A stretch of 8,710 nucleotides of DNA from Verrucomicrobiota bacterium. Lineage in GTDB: Bacteria; Verrucomicrobiota; Verrucomicrobiia; Opitutales; Opitutaceae. The stretch lies in contig RFJS01000445.1 of the NCBI GenBank assembly GCA_003694825.1, positions 1-8,710 on the forward strand. The letters are read 5' to 3'. Numbering within the stretch: position 1 is the first letter of the stretch; every line of letters begins with the position of its first letter. Made by a program: the position numbers and the translations under genes. The notes below the pieces were generated by a model, which had not been told where the DNA came from, did not search any database, and worked only from the letters and a program-made list of their open reading frames with translations. Positions 1 through 6,890 of the stretch are shown here, piece after piece.

Positions 1-213
1 CGGGCAACTATCAGAGGGGTAAATTAAGCTCATCTGACTGCGGCGAGTAGCGCGGCTTTTGCGGTTTTCGCGGGAAACCAGCCTCAATTCGTCTGGAACA
101 GCTCTCATTCACGGGCGCGCCGACACGGCATCGAATCGTGGGCACAACTCTGGCGAGCCACTCCCCCCGGCGTAGACGGGTCGGACCGGATGCGCCGGAG
201 AAATGCTTTCCGG
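1..213. other. Intergenic region with no recognisable gene
   Basis: No convincing coding frame is visible on either strand. Stops are frequent, and the one short open frame (138-326, plus) is rich in Arg, Ser and Pro and shows no domain. The neighbouring gene to the left lies outside the window. I see no clear terminator, tRNA or repeat in this stretch. Confidence 0.5.
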
Positions 214-236
214 TGATCGCATCCCGCTTGCGATCA
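214..236. promoter_or_regulatory. Perfect 8-bp inverted repeat upstream of nhaR
   Basis: The arms TGATCGCA (214-221) and TGCGATCA (229-236) are perfect inverted repeats separated by 7 nt. No T-run follows on either strand, so an intrinsic terminator is unlikely. The 23-bp dyad size fits a dimeric or tetrameric DNA-binding protein site. LysR-family regulators commonly bind dyads upstream of their own or a neighbouring promoter, so autoregulation by NhaR is a reasonable inference. It could also be the base of an RNA hairpin if transcription starts further upstream. Confidence 0.45.
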
Positions 237-239
237 GAA

Positions 240-254
240 TTGACGATGTCGTCA
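240..254 (+). promoter_or_regulatory. Second dyad overlapping a possible -35 element
   Basis: TGACGA and TCGTCA (241-246 and 249-254) form a 6-bp inverted repeat with a 2-nt spacer. It begins 5 nt after the first dyad and overlaps TTGACG (240-245), which matches five of six bases of a sigma-70 -35 box. A -10 box is poor: TTCAAA at 263-268 lies 17 nt downstream but matches only three of six. The promoter reading is therefore weak; the dyad itself is seen directly. Confidence 0.3.
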
Positions 255-274
255 TGCGGTAATTCAAAGGCCGG

Positions 275-447
275 CGGTCCGCGTTCGCTTTTCAGGGTAA
301 GCCTCGGACCGTATCCAGGGAATTAAAACACCCGGGGTCCTTATCGCCACCCGGGGAGAGTTTTGAGGCTTGGTTCGGCAGGATGGCAGCCGCGGAGCAG
401 TCCAACAGGCGCAACATCGTGGACGCCACGGACAATTGCATTACGTT
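275..447 (+). promoter_or_regulatory. Candidate structured leader of nhaR
   Basis: Several complementary arm pairs lie one after another before the nhaR start. CGGTCCG (275-281) pairs with CGGACCG (305-311). CCCGGG (331-336) pairs with CCCGGG (350-355); both copies sit inside a 9-nt direct repeat, CACCCGGGG, at 329 and 348. TTGG (370-373) pairs with CCAA (402-405) and encloses CGGC (376-379) with GCCG (389-392). GGCG (408-411) pairs with CGCC (424-427). GC-rich DNA yields short stems by chance, but the density and order suggest a folded 5' leader. Ion-sensing RNA classes such as the nhaA-I and nhaA-II motifs are known near Na+/H+ antiporter genes in several phyla. I cannot match their consensus from memory, so assignment to any class is speculation. 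Confidence 0.3.
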
Positions 448-466
448 GCCATTACCATGGAATGGC
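448..466 (+). promoter_or_regulatory. Hairpin carrying the nhaR start codon in its loop
   Basis: GCCATT (448-453) and AATGGC (461-466) form a perfect 6-bp stem. The 7-nt loop, ACCATGG (454-460), holds the ATG at 457-459. No Shine-Dalgarno sequence is visible upstream of this ATG, so initiation may depend on how this hairpin folds. The pairing is seen directly; a regulatory role is inferred. Confidence 0.4.
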
Positions 467-1356
467 TCAACTATCACCACCTGCGCTACTTCTGGTTTGT
501 TGCCCGCGAAGGGAGCATCGCGGCTGCGGCGCGCAAGTTGCGGGTTTCACAACCGTCGGTTTCCGTGCAAATCCGCGAGCTGGAAGAGGCCCTTGGCGCG
601 AAGCTCTTCGAACGTCAGGGCCGACGCAATGTCCTGACCGATGCCGGCCGGCTTGCCCTGCGCCACGCCGATGAAATTTTCGCAACCGGAGCGGAATTGG
701 TCACTGCCTTGCGGCAACGCTCGGAAGCGCCGGACTACCGGCTATTTGTCGGCGTCGCGGACGCCCTGCCCAAACTGGTCACTTACGTGATTCTGCAGCC
801 TGTCATCAATGCGGCGGAAAACGCGCGAATCATCTGCCGCGAGGGTAAAATGAAGCAGCTGCTCCGGGCCCTCGGCGAACATCGTCTGGATATCGTTCTG
901 AGCGATGAGCCCGCGACAAGCCTTGCGGGCATAGCGGCCTGTAATCATCCGCTCGGGGAATCGGACGTTTGTTTCTGCGCCACCCCCGATTTGGCCGCCC
1001 TGTTGCGGAAGAATTTCCCGCGTTCTCTTGACGGCGTTCCGGCCTTGCTTCCAGCAGAAACCACAACCCTGCGGCAGAGTCTCGACAACTGGTTCCGCGC
1101 GCGCGACGTCCAACCGCGGATTCTCGCGGAGTTCGAGGATTCCGCCCTGATGAAGGTTATCGCGGCCCATGGAGAAGGTTTCACGGCGCTGCCCCGAGTC
1201 GTCGCCGCCGAGGCCGAGCAGCGCTACGGTCTCGTCAACTTCGCCGTGGCGGACGGTTGCCAGGAGAAGTTTTTTGCCATCACTGCCCAGCGCCGCATCA
1301 CGCACCCGCTGGTCGGTCGTCTCACCGACCGCGCGCGTCAAATGCTCTTCGCCTGA
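457..1356 (+). CDS. nhaR: LysR-family transcriptional activator, NhaR-like
   Basis: The product is a 299-residue DNA-binding regulator. In enterobacteria NhaR activates the Na+/H+ antiporter gene nhaA in response to Na+. The N-terminus MEWLNYHHLRYFW leads into a winged helix-turn-helix (about residues 5-64; recognition region SQPSVSVQIRELEEALG, 31-47; wing KLFERQGR, 49-56). The effector domain (about 94-299) carries stretches typical of NhaR rather than LysR proteins in general: VGVADALPK (99-107), LDIVLSD (144-150), LDNWFRARDVQPRILAEFED (209-228) and ITHPLV (281-286). Length equals the usual family size of about 300. The frame stays open up to a TTG at 370, but family alignment fixes the start at ATG 457. 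The gene converges on mrpG with a 3-nt gap, and no nhaA is present. NhaR control of the adjacent mrp operon is inferred from position. Confidence 0.93.
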   Translation: MEWLNYHHLRYFWFVAREGSIAAAARKLRVSQPSVSVQIRELEEALGAKLFERQGRRNVLTDAGRLALRHADEIFATGAELVTALRQRSEAPDYRLFVGVADALPKLVTYVILQPVINAAENARIICREGKMKQLLRALGEHRLDIVLSDEPATSLAGIAACNHPLGESDVCFCATPDLAALLRKNFPRSLDGVPALLPAETTTLRQSLDNWFRARDVQPRILAEFEDSALMKVIAAHGEGFTALPRVVAAEAEQRYGLVNFAVADGCQEKFFAITAQRRITHPLVGRLTDRARQMLFA

Positions 1357-1359
1357 ACC

Positions 1360-1671
1360 TCACCGCCACTCGTCTGACAGCAAGCGCAGCCGGTCGCGCA
1401 GGCGCCGATAGGCCGCGCGTCCCAACAGGTGGCCGCCGACCGGCGCCGTGACATAGAAAAACAGCACCACGAGCACAGCTTTCGCCACCGCCGACGCACT
1501 GCCGAAATGAACGGCCGAGGCGACAAGAAGCAGCGACGTGCCAAACGCGCCGGCCTTTGTGGCGGCGTGCATGCGTGCCAGCACGTCCGGCAGCCGCAAG
1601 ACGCCGATTGCCGCCACGAGCGCGAAGAGGCTGCCGGTGATAAGGAAAAACACGGTGATCCACTCCTTCAT
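1360..1671 (-). CDS. mrpG: Na+/H+ antiporter subunit MrpG (MnhG)
   Basis: This is a small membrane subunit of the Mrp antiporter, 103 residues, the usual size. Three hydrophobic segments are visible (about 5-25, 42-58 and 62-84). The family signature LRLPDVLARMHAATKAGAFG spans 25-44, followed by the conserved FFYVTAPVGGHLLGRAAYRR block (71-90). The C-terminus is short and charged, with many Arg. The ATG at 1671 overlaps the mrpF stop by 4 nt (ATGA); a TTG two codons upstream is possible but less likely. A G-rich stretch just upstream may act as a weak ribosome binding site. It is the last gene of the operon. Its stop faces the nhaR stop, leaving no room for a terminator between them, so transcripts probably read into the opposing gene. 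Confidence 0.93.
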   Translation of the reverse strand: MKEWITVFFLITGSLFALVAAIGVLRLPDVLARMHAATKAGAFGTSLLLVASAVHFGSASAVAKAVLVVLFFYVTAPVGGHLLGRAAYRRLRDRLRLLSDEWR

Positions 1672-1964
1672 GACCAATCCCCCCGCCCGATGCGGCGAGC
1701 CAGCACGGCGGTCGCCACGAATCCCACCACCGCCAGTGCGATGGCCACGTCGAGAAAAGACTCCTCGTCGAAACGCACGGCCTGCAGCACGATGATCGCG
1801 AGAGCCAGCCCGGTCACGAGATCGAGCGCGAGAACGCGATCAGCCGGAGTCGGCCCGCGCCAGACGCGCACGATGGCCAACACGAACGCCGTCACGAGAA
1901 TGCCCGTGGAAATGGCGATCGCGTACCCCAGAGGGTCAGAAAAGAAGGCGGACGGGTCTTGCAT
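1668..1964 (-). CDS. mrpF: Na+/H+ antiporter subunit MrpF (MnhF)
   Basis: This is a small membrane subunit of the Mrp complex, 98 residues from the chosen start. Three hydrophobic segments are visible (about 13-34, 46-63 and 70-89). The family motif RGPTPADRVLALDLV (36-50) is clear, and FDEESFLDVAIALAVVGFVA (65-84) matches the conserved acidic third helix. The ATG at 1964 is preferred because it gives the usual N-terminus just before the first helix. GGGAGA lies 12 nt upstream and may be its ribosome binding site. An ATG at 2012 is in frame but would add 16 residues wholly inside mrpE. The gene overlaps the end of mrpE by 29 nt and mrpG by 4 nt. In Bacillus MrpF has been linked to Na+ and bile-salt efflux; here only the complex role is supported. 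Confidence 0.92.
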   Translation of the reverse strand: MQDPSAFFSDPLGYAIAISTGILVTAFVLAIVRVWRGPTPADRVLALDLVTGLALAIIVLQAVRFDEESFLDVAIALAVVGFVATAVLARRIGRGDWS

Positions 1965-2271
1965 AGTTTTCAAGAATCTCCCGGCGAAGCCGCTCGGGAT
2001 CAGCTCCGCCATAGAGTGTGTGGAGGTAGAGAACCTCCTCCCGCGGATCGACCTCGAGACTGAGCGTTCCCGGCGTCATTGTCACAAGCAGGGCGAGAAT
2101 CAGTCGCTGCCGGTCGCTCATTCCCTTCAAACCGACGGCAACGACCCCGGGCCGCCACCCTGGTCGCGGCGAGACGACATCCGCGGCCACGCGGAGATTG
2201 CAGGCGACGACCTCCTTGCCGTAGAATGCCGCAAAACGCAGGCCCTCCAGAAGTTTTCGGCCTCCGCTCAT
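1936..2271 (-). CDS. mrpE: Na+/H+ antiporter subunit MrpE (MnhE), short form
   Basis: This Mrp subunit is 111 residues, against about 155-165 in most characterised MrpE proteins. The conserved C-terminal half is present: LLVTMTPGTLSLEVDPREEV (61-80), then LYLHTLYGG and a helical tail. The RPGWRPGVVAVGL segment (36-48) is also family-like. The first hydrophobic hairpin of about 45-50 residues is missing. The start is well supported: AAGGAGG lies 6 nt before ATG 2271, and the ATG overlaps the mrpD stop by 4 nt. The short N-terminus is therefore unlikely to be a start-calling error. No upstream in-frame piece of the missing helices is seen, since that DNA is the mrpD C-terminus. The E subunit is usually less important for transport than for assembly or complex stability. 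Confidence 0.9.
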   Translation of the reverse strand: MSGGRKLLEGLRFAAFYGKEVVACNLRVAADVVSPRPGWRPGVVAVGLKGMSDRQRLILALLVTMTPGTLSLEVDPREEVLYLHTLYGGADPERLRREILENYARPVRLLF

Positions 2272-3788
2272 GGCACCCCTCCTTCCAACCCGCCGAGCAC
2301 GGTGCGAATGTAGATCGCATTATCCATCAACTGATCCGCCGCCCTCATCGCGTAGGCAAACATTTCGCCGCCGGCCAATCCGATGACCACCGTGATCGTG
2401 GCGAATGCCGCGGCGGGAAGCACGAGCGGAGCAAGCGGCTTTCGCGCGCCCGTGCGGGCGGCCGCCTCCTCGCCGCGAGGATCCGCCTTCCAGAATGCCT
2501 CCATCCAGATCTTTGTCATCGAAAACAGGGTCAGGATTCCGACGCCCAGGGCGAACGCCGTGGCCACCCACGCTTCGGCTTCCAGGCCCGCCTCGACGAT
2601 CGCCAGCTTGGCCCAGAACCCGGACAAAGGCGGGATTCCGCCCAGAGAGAATGCGGGCACGAAGAACAGAACGGCCAGCCAGGGATGGTTCCGGTAAAGA
2701 CCCCCCAGTCTCCCGAGCTCGCCCGATCCGCGCATTTCCTCGATGATGCCGCCGACGAAAAAGAGGTTCGTTTTAACAATGATGTGATGCCCGATGTAGA
2801 AAACCGCGCCGGCCAGGGCCAGGGGCGTCATCAGCGCCAGACCGAGCACCATGTATCCGATCTGGCTGACAATGTGAAAAGAGAGGATACGCCGGACCTC
2901 GAAGTGGGCCGCCGCGCCGAGGACGCCGACCACCATCGTCGCGACGGCCGTCCAGATCAAAAGCGACCGCAGATCCTCGAAAGTCCCGGAAAGAAACAGC
3001 GTATAACCGCGAATCAGCGCATAGACTCCGACCTTGGTTAGCAGCCCGGCGAAGACCGCGGAAACGGCCACCCGCGGGGTGTGATACGAGGCGGGAAGCC
3101 AGAAAAACAGCGGAAAGATGCCCGCTTTCAGGCCGAAAGCCGCAAGGAGCAGGATCCCGCTCGTATGAAGCAGTGCCACCTCGGAAGGATCCTGGAGCTT
3201 GATGGCGATATCGGCCATGTTGAGCGTACCCAGTTTTCCGTAAAGCATGCCGGCGCCGACCAGAAACAGGGCTGAAGCAAGAATGTTGAGGACGACATAC
3301 TTCAGTGCACCCTCCAGTTGCGCCCGTCCATTTCCCAGCGTCAAAAGCACGAAGGAGGCGACGAGCATGACTTCAAACCAGACATACAGGTTGAACAGGT
3401 CGCCGGTCAGAAAGGCACCCTGGACGCCGAGCAGAAGGAAGTGCAGCAGCGGATAAAACGTCCACGGCAACCGGCCGTCCGTCACGTCGCGCAGCCCGTA
3501 AACGGCCGTGGCCAGACCGACCAGTGCGGCCACCAGGACCATCCCCGCCGCGAGCCGATCCGCGACAAGGGTGATTCCATACGGTGCCGCCCAGCCACTG
3601 GCCTGCGCGGCGAGCACCCCGGCATCATCCACCCGCGCGACGAGCAAAACCGCCGCCATCAGGGCAGCGATCGAGCCGAGCACCCCGCACACGCGCTGGA
3701 CTCGCGGAGCGCGACCCGTCGCGAGGCAGACCACGGCCCCCGCCACCGGGATGACAAGCTGCAGAAAGATGATCGTCGCGTCGCTCAT
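2268..3788 (-). CDS. mrpD: Na+/H+ antiporter subunit MrpD (MnhD)
   Basis: This large polytopic subunit, 506 residues, is homologous to the complex I proton-pumping subunits NuoL/M/N, and the length is normal. The proton-transporting membrane domain (about 105-400) contains the key charged residues of the family. Glu139 lies in LYVWFEVMLVASF (134-146). Lys221 lies in AAFGLKAGIFPLFFWLP (216-232). Lys252 lies in the later helix GLLTKVGVYALI. His236 in ASYHTPRVAVSAVFAGLL (233-250) marks the broken-helix region. Later conserved text includes FSLGGIPPLSGFWAKLAIVE. Mrp antiporters need both MrpA and MrpD for Na+/H+ exchange. The ATG at 3788 overlaps the mrpC stop by 4 nt. No strong Shine-Dalgarno precedes it, so coupling to mrpC is likely. 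No inactivating change is visible. Confidence 0.96.
   Translation of the reverse strand: MSDATIIFLQLVIPVAGAVVCLATGRAPRVQRVCGVLGSIAALMAAVLLVARVDDAGVLAAQASGWAAPYGITLVADRLAAGMVLVAALVGLATAVYGLRDVTDGRLPWTFYPLLHFLLLGVQGAFLTGDLFNLYVWFEVMLVASFVLLTLGNGRAQLEGALKYVVLNILASALFLVGAGMLYGKLGTLNMADIAIKLQDPSEVALLHTSGILLLAAFGLKAGIFPLFFWLPASYHTPRVAVSAVFAGLLTKVGVYALIRGYTLFLSGTFEDLRSLLIWTAVATMVVGVLGAAAHFEVRRILSFHIVSQIGYMVLGLALMTPLALAGAVFYIGHHIIVKTNLFFVGGIIEEMRGSGELGRLGGLYRNHPWLAVLFFVPAFSLGGIPPLSGFWAKLAIVEAGLEAEAWVATAFALGVGILTLFSMTKIWMEAFWKADPRGEEAAARTGARKPLAPLVLPAAAFATITVVIGLAGGEMFAYAMRAADQLMDNAIYIRTVLGGLEGGVP
2278..2284 (-). promoter_or_regulatory. Strong ribosome binding site of mrpE
   Basis: AAGGAGG on the minus strand lies 6 nt upstream of the mrpE ATG. 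It is the best Shine-Dalgarno match in the operon, and it fixes the start of the unusually short MrpE. It lies inside the end of the mrpD coding sequence. Confidence 0.75.
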
Positions 3789-4135
3789 ATCCGATCGGTC
3801 TCGCTGAAGGCGTCGAGATCGTCGTGCCCCGACGTTTCCCGCGCTCGATTCAGAAGTGTCAGCGCGAACACGGTCAGCCCGAAGCCGATCACGATCGCCG
3901 TCAACACCATGGCCTGGGGCAGCGCATCCGCCGCCCCCGGTGGCGGGACTTTCGCGCCCTCGGCCACCAGGGCCGGCTCACCGGAAGTCAGACCGGCGCC
4001 CGTGAAAACAATGAGGTTGGCCGCCTGCCCCAGAAGGATCAGACCCACCACCAGCCGCATCATGCAGCGCTGCAACAGGCAGACAATCCCCGCGGTAAAC
4101 AGAATCCCGATACACAATGCCAGCACGAGGTTCAT
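3785..4135 (-). CDS. mrpC: Na+/H+ antiporter subunit MrpC (MnhC)
   Basis: This small subunit, 116 residues, is homologous to NuoK of complex I. Three transmembrane helices are visible (about 3-21, 27-48 and 73-95). Conserved family text includes GLILLGQAANLIVF (31-44) and DALPQAMVLTAIVIGFGLTV (70-89). The loop between helices 2 and 3 is Pro- and Gly-rich, as in other MrpC proteins, and the C-terminal tail is acidic. The start is supported by GGAGG 7 nt upstream of ATG 4135 and by the 4-nt overlap with the mrpB stop. Length and order in the operon are normal. Confidence 0.95.
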   Translation of the reverse strand: MNLVLALCIGILFTAGIVCLLQRCMMRLVVGLILLGQAANLIVFTGAGLTSGEPALVAEGAKVPPPGAADALPQAMVLTAIVIGFGLTVFALTLLNRARETSGHDDLDAFSETDRI

Positions 4136-4557
4136 GCTGCGTCCTCCAGCAAACTGAAAATCACCTGCAGCGCGAAGCCGGCCACCGTGAGATAAACCCC
4201 AAAATCAAACAGCATCGGCGTTCCCAGATGCACATCCCCGATCAGCGGCAGCGACCACACCGGCAGCCAGAGCCCGGCCAACAAGCCACCTCCCCGGAAC
4301 AGTCCCGCAAGGGCCGCGACGAGGGCGACGGTCAGACCGCAGGTCATCAAACCGACCGGATCGACCCGTAGCGCCCGGCGCGCTGCGCCTTCGCCGGCGC
4401 CAAGCGCGATCAGCGCGAAACCGGAGGCCGCCAACAGCCCGCCGATGAATCCACCCCCCGGCAAGTGATGTCCGCGGTAGAATGTGACGAGCGATAACGC
4501 CACCAACCAGGGAAGCAACAGGCGCGCTGCGCCCTCGAGAATGAATGATCCCTTCAT
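4132..4557 (-). CDS. mrpB: Na+/H+ antiporter subunit MrpB (MnhB)
   Basis: This is a membrane subunit of the Mrp complex, 141 residues, the usual size for a free-standing MrpB. The signature GHHLPGGGFIGGLLAASGFA (29-48) follows the first helix (about 9-27). A third segment (70-90) is hydrophobic, and LGTPMLFDFGVYLTVAGFAL (111-130) is the conserved end region. The frame stays open far upstream into mrpA, but that part is Arg-rich and not MrpB-like. ATG 4557 gives the correct N-terminus, overlaps the mrpA stop by 4 nt (ATGA) and has GGGAGGA 9 nt upstream. It packs against the C-terminal part of MrpA in known complexes. Confidence 0.95.
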   Translation of the reverse strand: MKGSFILEGAARLLLPWLVALSLVTFYRGHHLPGGGFIGGLLAASGFALIALGAGEGAARRALRVDPVGLMTCGLTVALVAALAGLFRGGGLLAGLWLPVWSLPLIGDVHLGTPMLFDFGVYLTVAGFALQVIFSLLEDAA

Positions 4558-6860
4558 GATCCGGCATCCTCCCGCTTGCGTTTTCTTCGAGCCAACAGCG
4601 AGAGCACCCCGAGCGCCGCGATGGTCAAAACGATCATCTCGCCGAATGTGTCCAGCGCCCGGAAATCCACGAGAATGACATTGACGACATTCCGGCCGTG
4701 CGCCGCCGGGTAGCTCCAGGTCGCCAACTGTTCGGAAATGGAAGGCGCCACCTGCAACTCCAGTGCCTGAAGGACGATAAGCGTCATGCCCCCGCCGAAA
4801 CCCGCGGCGAGCGCCCATTTCGCCGCCGCCACACCCGGCCGGGGCTCGCGCCGCACCGGAGGAAGCTTGTAAACCACCAGCATCAGCAACATCACGGTCA
4901 AGGCCTCGACGAGAATCTGAGTGATCGCGAGGTCCGGCGCGCTGTAGTGGAGAAATAACAACGCGATTGCGATCCCCACGATCCCGAGCGCGACGAGGAC
5001 GCCCAGCCGCGAGGTCGCGATTGTCGCGCCCAGGGCGGCTCCGGCTGCGAGAACGCAGAGAACTGCCGGCAGTATCTCGATGTCGGGTCCGATCGTCAGA
5101 TCCGGCCATCCCCCGAACCGAAGAAACTTCCAGCCGAGCAGGAACGTCGCGGCTGCGATCACAATGGCGACATAGCGCGTCAGCGCGCCCGACTGCAGAA
5201 TCCGAGTCTTTCGTTTCGCGACCTCCGCCAGATTGCCCACCATCGTCTCATAAACACTGGAGGGACCGGGAACGGCCTCGATCCGCCCTCGATGTGGCCA
5301 GATCAGACGCCGGTTGGCGTAGATAAGCAGCCCTCCCGCCATGGTCACCACGCTCAGAACCAGAGGTAGACTGAGCCCGTGCCACAGCGACAGGGAGGAC
5401 GTCATGGGTTCGAGCCGGATCGCCGCTACCGCTTTGCCGACGAGCGCCTCGCCCACCAGGCCGGCCGCGAGGCCGAACGCCAGGCCGCAAAGCGCCAGCG
5501 CCAGCGGAGGGCCCCAGAGAGACCACGGCGCCTCATGCACCGTGCGTCCGGGGGCATCCAGCGGTGTTTTCGACCAGAACGGATGCAGGCCGGCCTTCAG
5601 CGCCAGGGCCAGCAGAAACATGTTCCCGACCACGGCCACCACGATGAACGCCGTCCCCGCCTGGTCGAGGGCCGTCCCGGTCTTGTAAACATACTCTTTC
5701 CCGACGAAACCGAAAAACGGAGGAAAACCCGCTTTGGAAAACGCCGCCAGAAGGGCCGCCACCGCGGTGACCGGCATCGCCCGGCGCAGGCCCCCGAGGC
5801 GCCGCACGTCCCGCGTGCCCGTCTCGTGATCGACCGTCCCCGCCACCATGAAAAGCGCCGCTTTGTAGAGGGCGTGGCCGAGCAGAAAAACCACCATCGA
5901 CTTGATGGCCAACTCCGTGCCAATGCCGATCAGAAGCGTGAGAATCCCCAGCACGGAGAGCGTCGTGTAGGCCAGGATACGCTTGAGATCTGTCTGGACG
6001 ATGCCGAGCACCGCCCCGGTGATCAGGGTAGCGCTGCCGAGGACGGAGAGCGATCCGTGCCACAGAAGCGTGCCATCGAGCGCAGGCGAGAGTTTTGCCA
6101 GCAGAAAGACGCCTGCCTTCACCATGGTGGCCGAATGCAGGAACGCGCTCACCGGCGTGGGCGCCGCCATCGCGTTCGGCAGCCAGAAATGCAACGGCAC
6201 CTGGGCCGATTTGGCAGCCGCTCCGATGATGATGCACGCCGTCAGCGCCCCATAAACGGGAGACGATCGCACGAGATCCCCGGCCTGAACGATCTCGGAC
6301 AGACGCCAGCTTTCAGCCGTCGTGCCGAGCAGGATGAACCCCGCCAGCATTGCCAGGCCGCCGGCGCCTGTCACGAGCAGAGCCTGCAAAGCCTTTGCCC
6401 GCGCCGCTTTGTCCTCATGATTGAAGCCGACGAGCAGGTAGGAGGTGATGCTCGTCAATTCCCAGAACACAAACAGCAGGATCACGTTGTCGGCCAGGAC
6501 CAGGCCGAGCATCGATGCCATGAAGAAAAAGAGGAGGAGCAACAACCGTCCGAGATCGCGGTGACCCGCCAGGTAGCCCGACGCGTAGATGACGATCAAT
6601 GTTCCCACCCCCGAAATCAGCAGGGCGAGGAGTCCGCCGAAACCGTCGAGCACAAAATCCAGAGACGCCCCCAAAGGGTCAAACCACCCCAGCGATTCCG
6701 CCGTCGTCTCGCCGACGCCAAGGCGCAGGTAGCTCGACAACAGCCACGCGAATACCCCCGCCGGAGCCGCCGCCAGCAACCAGACCGGAATACGGCTGCG
6801 TGCCACATACGGCGATATCAACCCGGCCGCCGCCAACAGAAGAACTGGCCACAGGAGCAT
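4554..6860 (-). CDS. mrpA: Na+/H+ antiporter subunit MrpA (MnhA), full length
   Basis: This is the largest Mrp subunit, 768 residues from ATG 6860, a full-length MrpA. It has a NuoL-like proton-transporting domain (about 65-420) with Glu134 in FVFWELTSITSYLLVGF, Lys217 in AAAKSAQVPLHFWLPNAMAA, His242 and Lys248 in FLHSATMVKAGVFLLAKLSP, and Lys333 in LLGHALYKAALFMVAGTVDH. Following helices lead to the C-terminal part typical of MrpA. That part holds the DUF4040-like SAPDLAITQILVEALTVMLL (640-659) and the MbhE-like VDFRALDTFGEMIVLTIAAL (731-750). With MrpD it forms the ion path across the inner membrane. A GTG immediately before the ATG could also be used; no Shine-Dalgarno is seen for either. 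The stress-protein stop lies about 30 nt upstream, so translation may depend on ribosomes from that gene. No frameshift is visible. Confidence 0.96.
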   Translation of the reverse strand: MLLWPVLLLAAAGLISPYVARSRIPVWLLAAAPAGVFAWLLSSYLRLGVGETTAESLGWFDPLGASLDFVLDGFGGLLALLISGVGTLIVIYASGYLAGHRDLGRLLLLLFFFMASMLGLVLADNVILLFVFWELTSITSYLLVGFNHEDKAARAKALQALLVTGAGGLAMLAGFILLGTTAESWRLSEIVQAGDLVRSSPVYGALTACIIIGAAAKSAQVPLHFWLPNAMAAPTPVSAFLHSATMVKAGVFLLAKLSPALDGTLLWHGSLSVLGSATLITGAVLGIVQTDLKRILAYTTLSVLGILTLLIGIGTELAIKSMVVFLLGHALYKAALFMVAGTVDHETGTRDVRRLGGLRRAMPVTAVAALLAAFSKAGFPPFFGFVGKEYVYKTGTALDQAGTAFIVVAVVGNMFLLALALKAGLHPFWSKTPLDAPGRTVHEAPWSLWGPPLALALCGLAFGLAAGLVGEALVGKAVAAIRLEPMTSSLSLWHGLSLPLVLSVVTMAGGLLIYANRRLIWPHRGRIEAVPGPSSVYETMVGNLAEVAKRKTRILQSGALTRYVAIVIAAATFLLGWKFLRFGGWPDLTIGPDIEILPAVLCVLAAGAALGATIATSRLGVLVALGIVGIAIALLFLHYSAPDLAITQILVEALTVMLLMLVVYKLPPVRREPRPGVAAAKWALAAGFGGGMTLIVLQALELQVAPSISEQLATWSYPAAHGRNVVNVILVDFRALDTFGEMIVLTIAALGVLSLLARRKRKREDAGS

Positions 6861-6890
6861 CACGCAGGAAAATTGTCGAACGTCACGCTT

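Noticed and set aside
370..456. N-terminal extension of the LysR gene from TTG 370
   Set aside because: The added residues have no family match, and MEWLNYHHLRYFW at ATG 457 is the normal NhaR start. The extension also overlaps the candidate leader structure.
1965..2012. Earlier ATG for mrpF at 2012
   Set aside because: It would place 16 extra residues inside mrpE, and MrpF proteins normally begin close to the first helix.
1429..3041. Plus-strand frames of 294 and 320 codons opposite mrpG-mrpD
   Set aside because: Low-complexity Arg/Pro/His composition with no family motif, antisense to conserved mrp genes.
4558..5109. Long upstream extension of mrpB
   Set aside because: The extra residues are the mrpA gene read in another frame. 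ATG 4557 has a good ribosome binding site, the ATGA overlap and the correct N-terminus.
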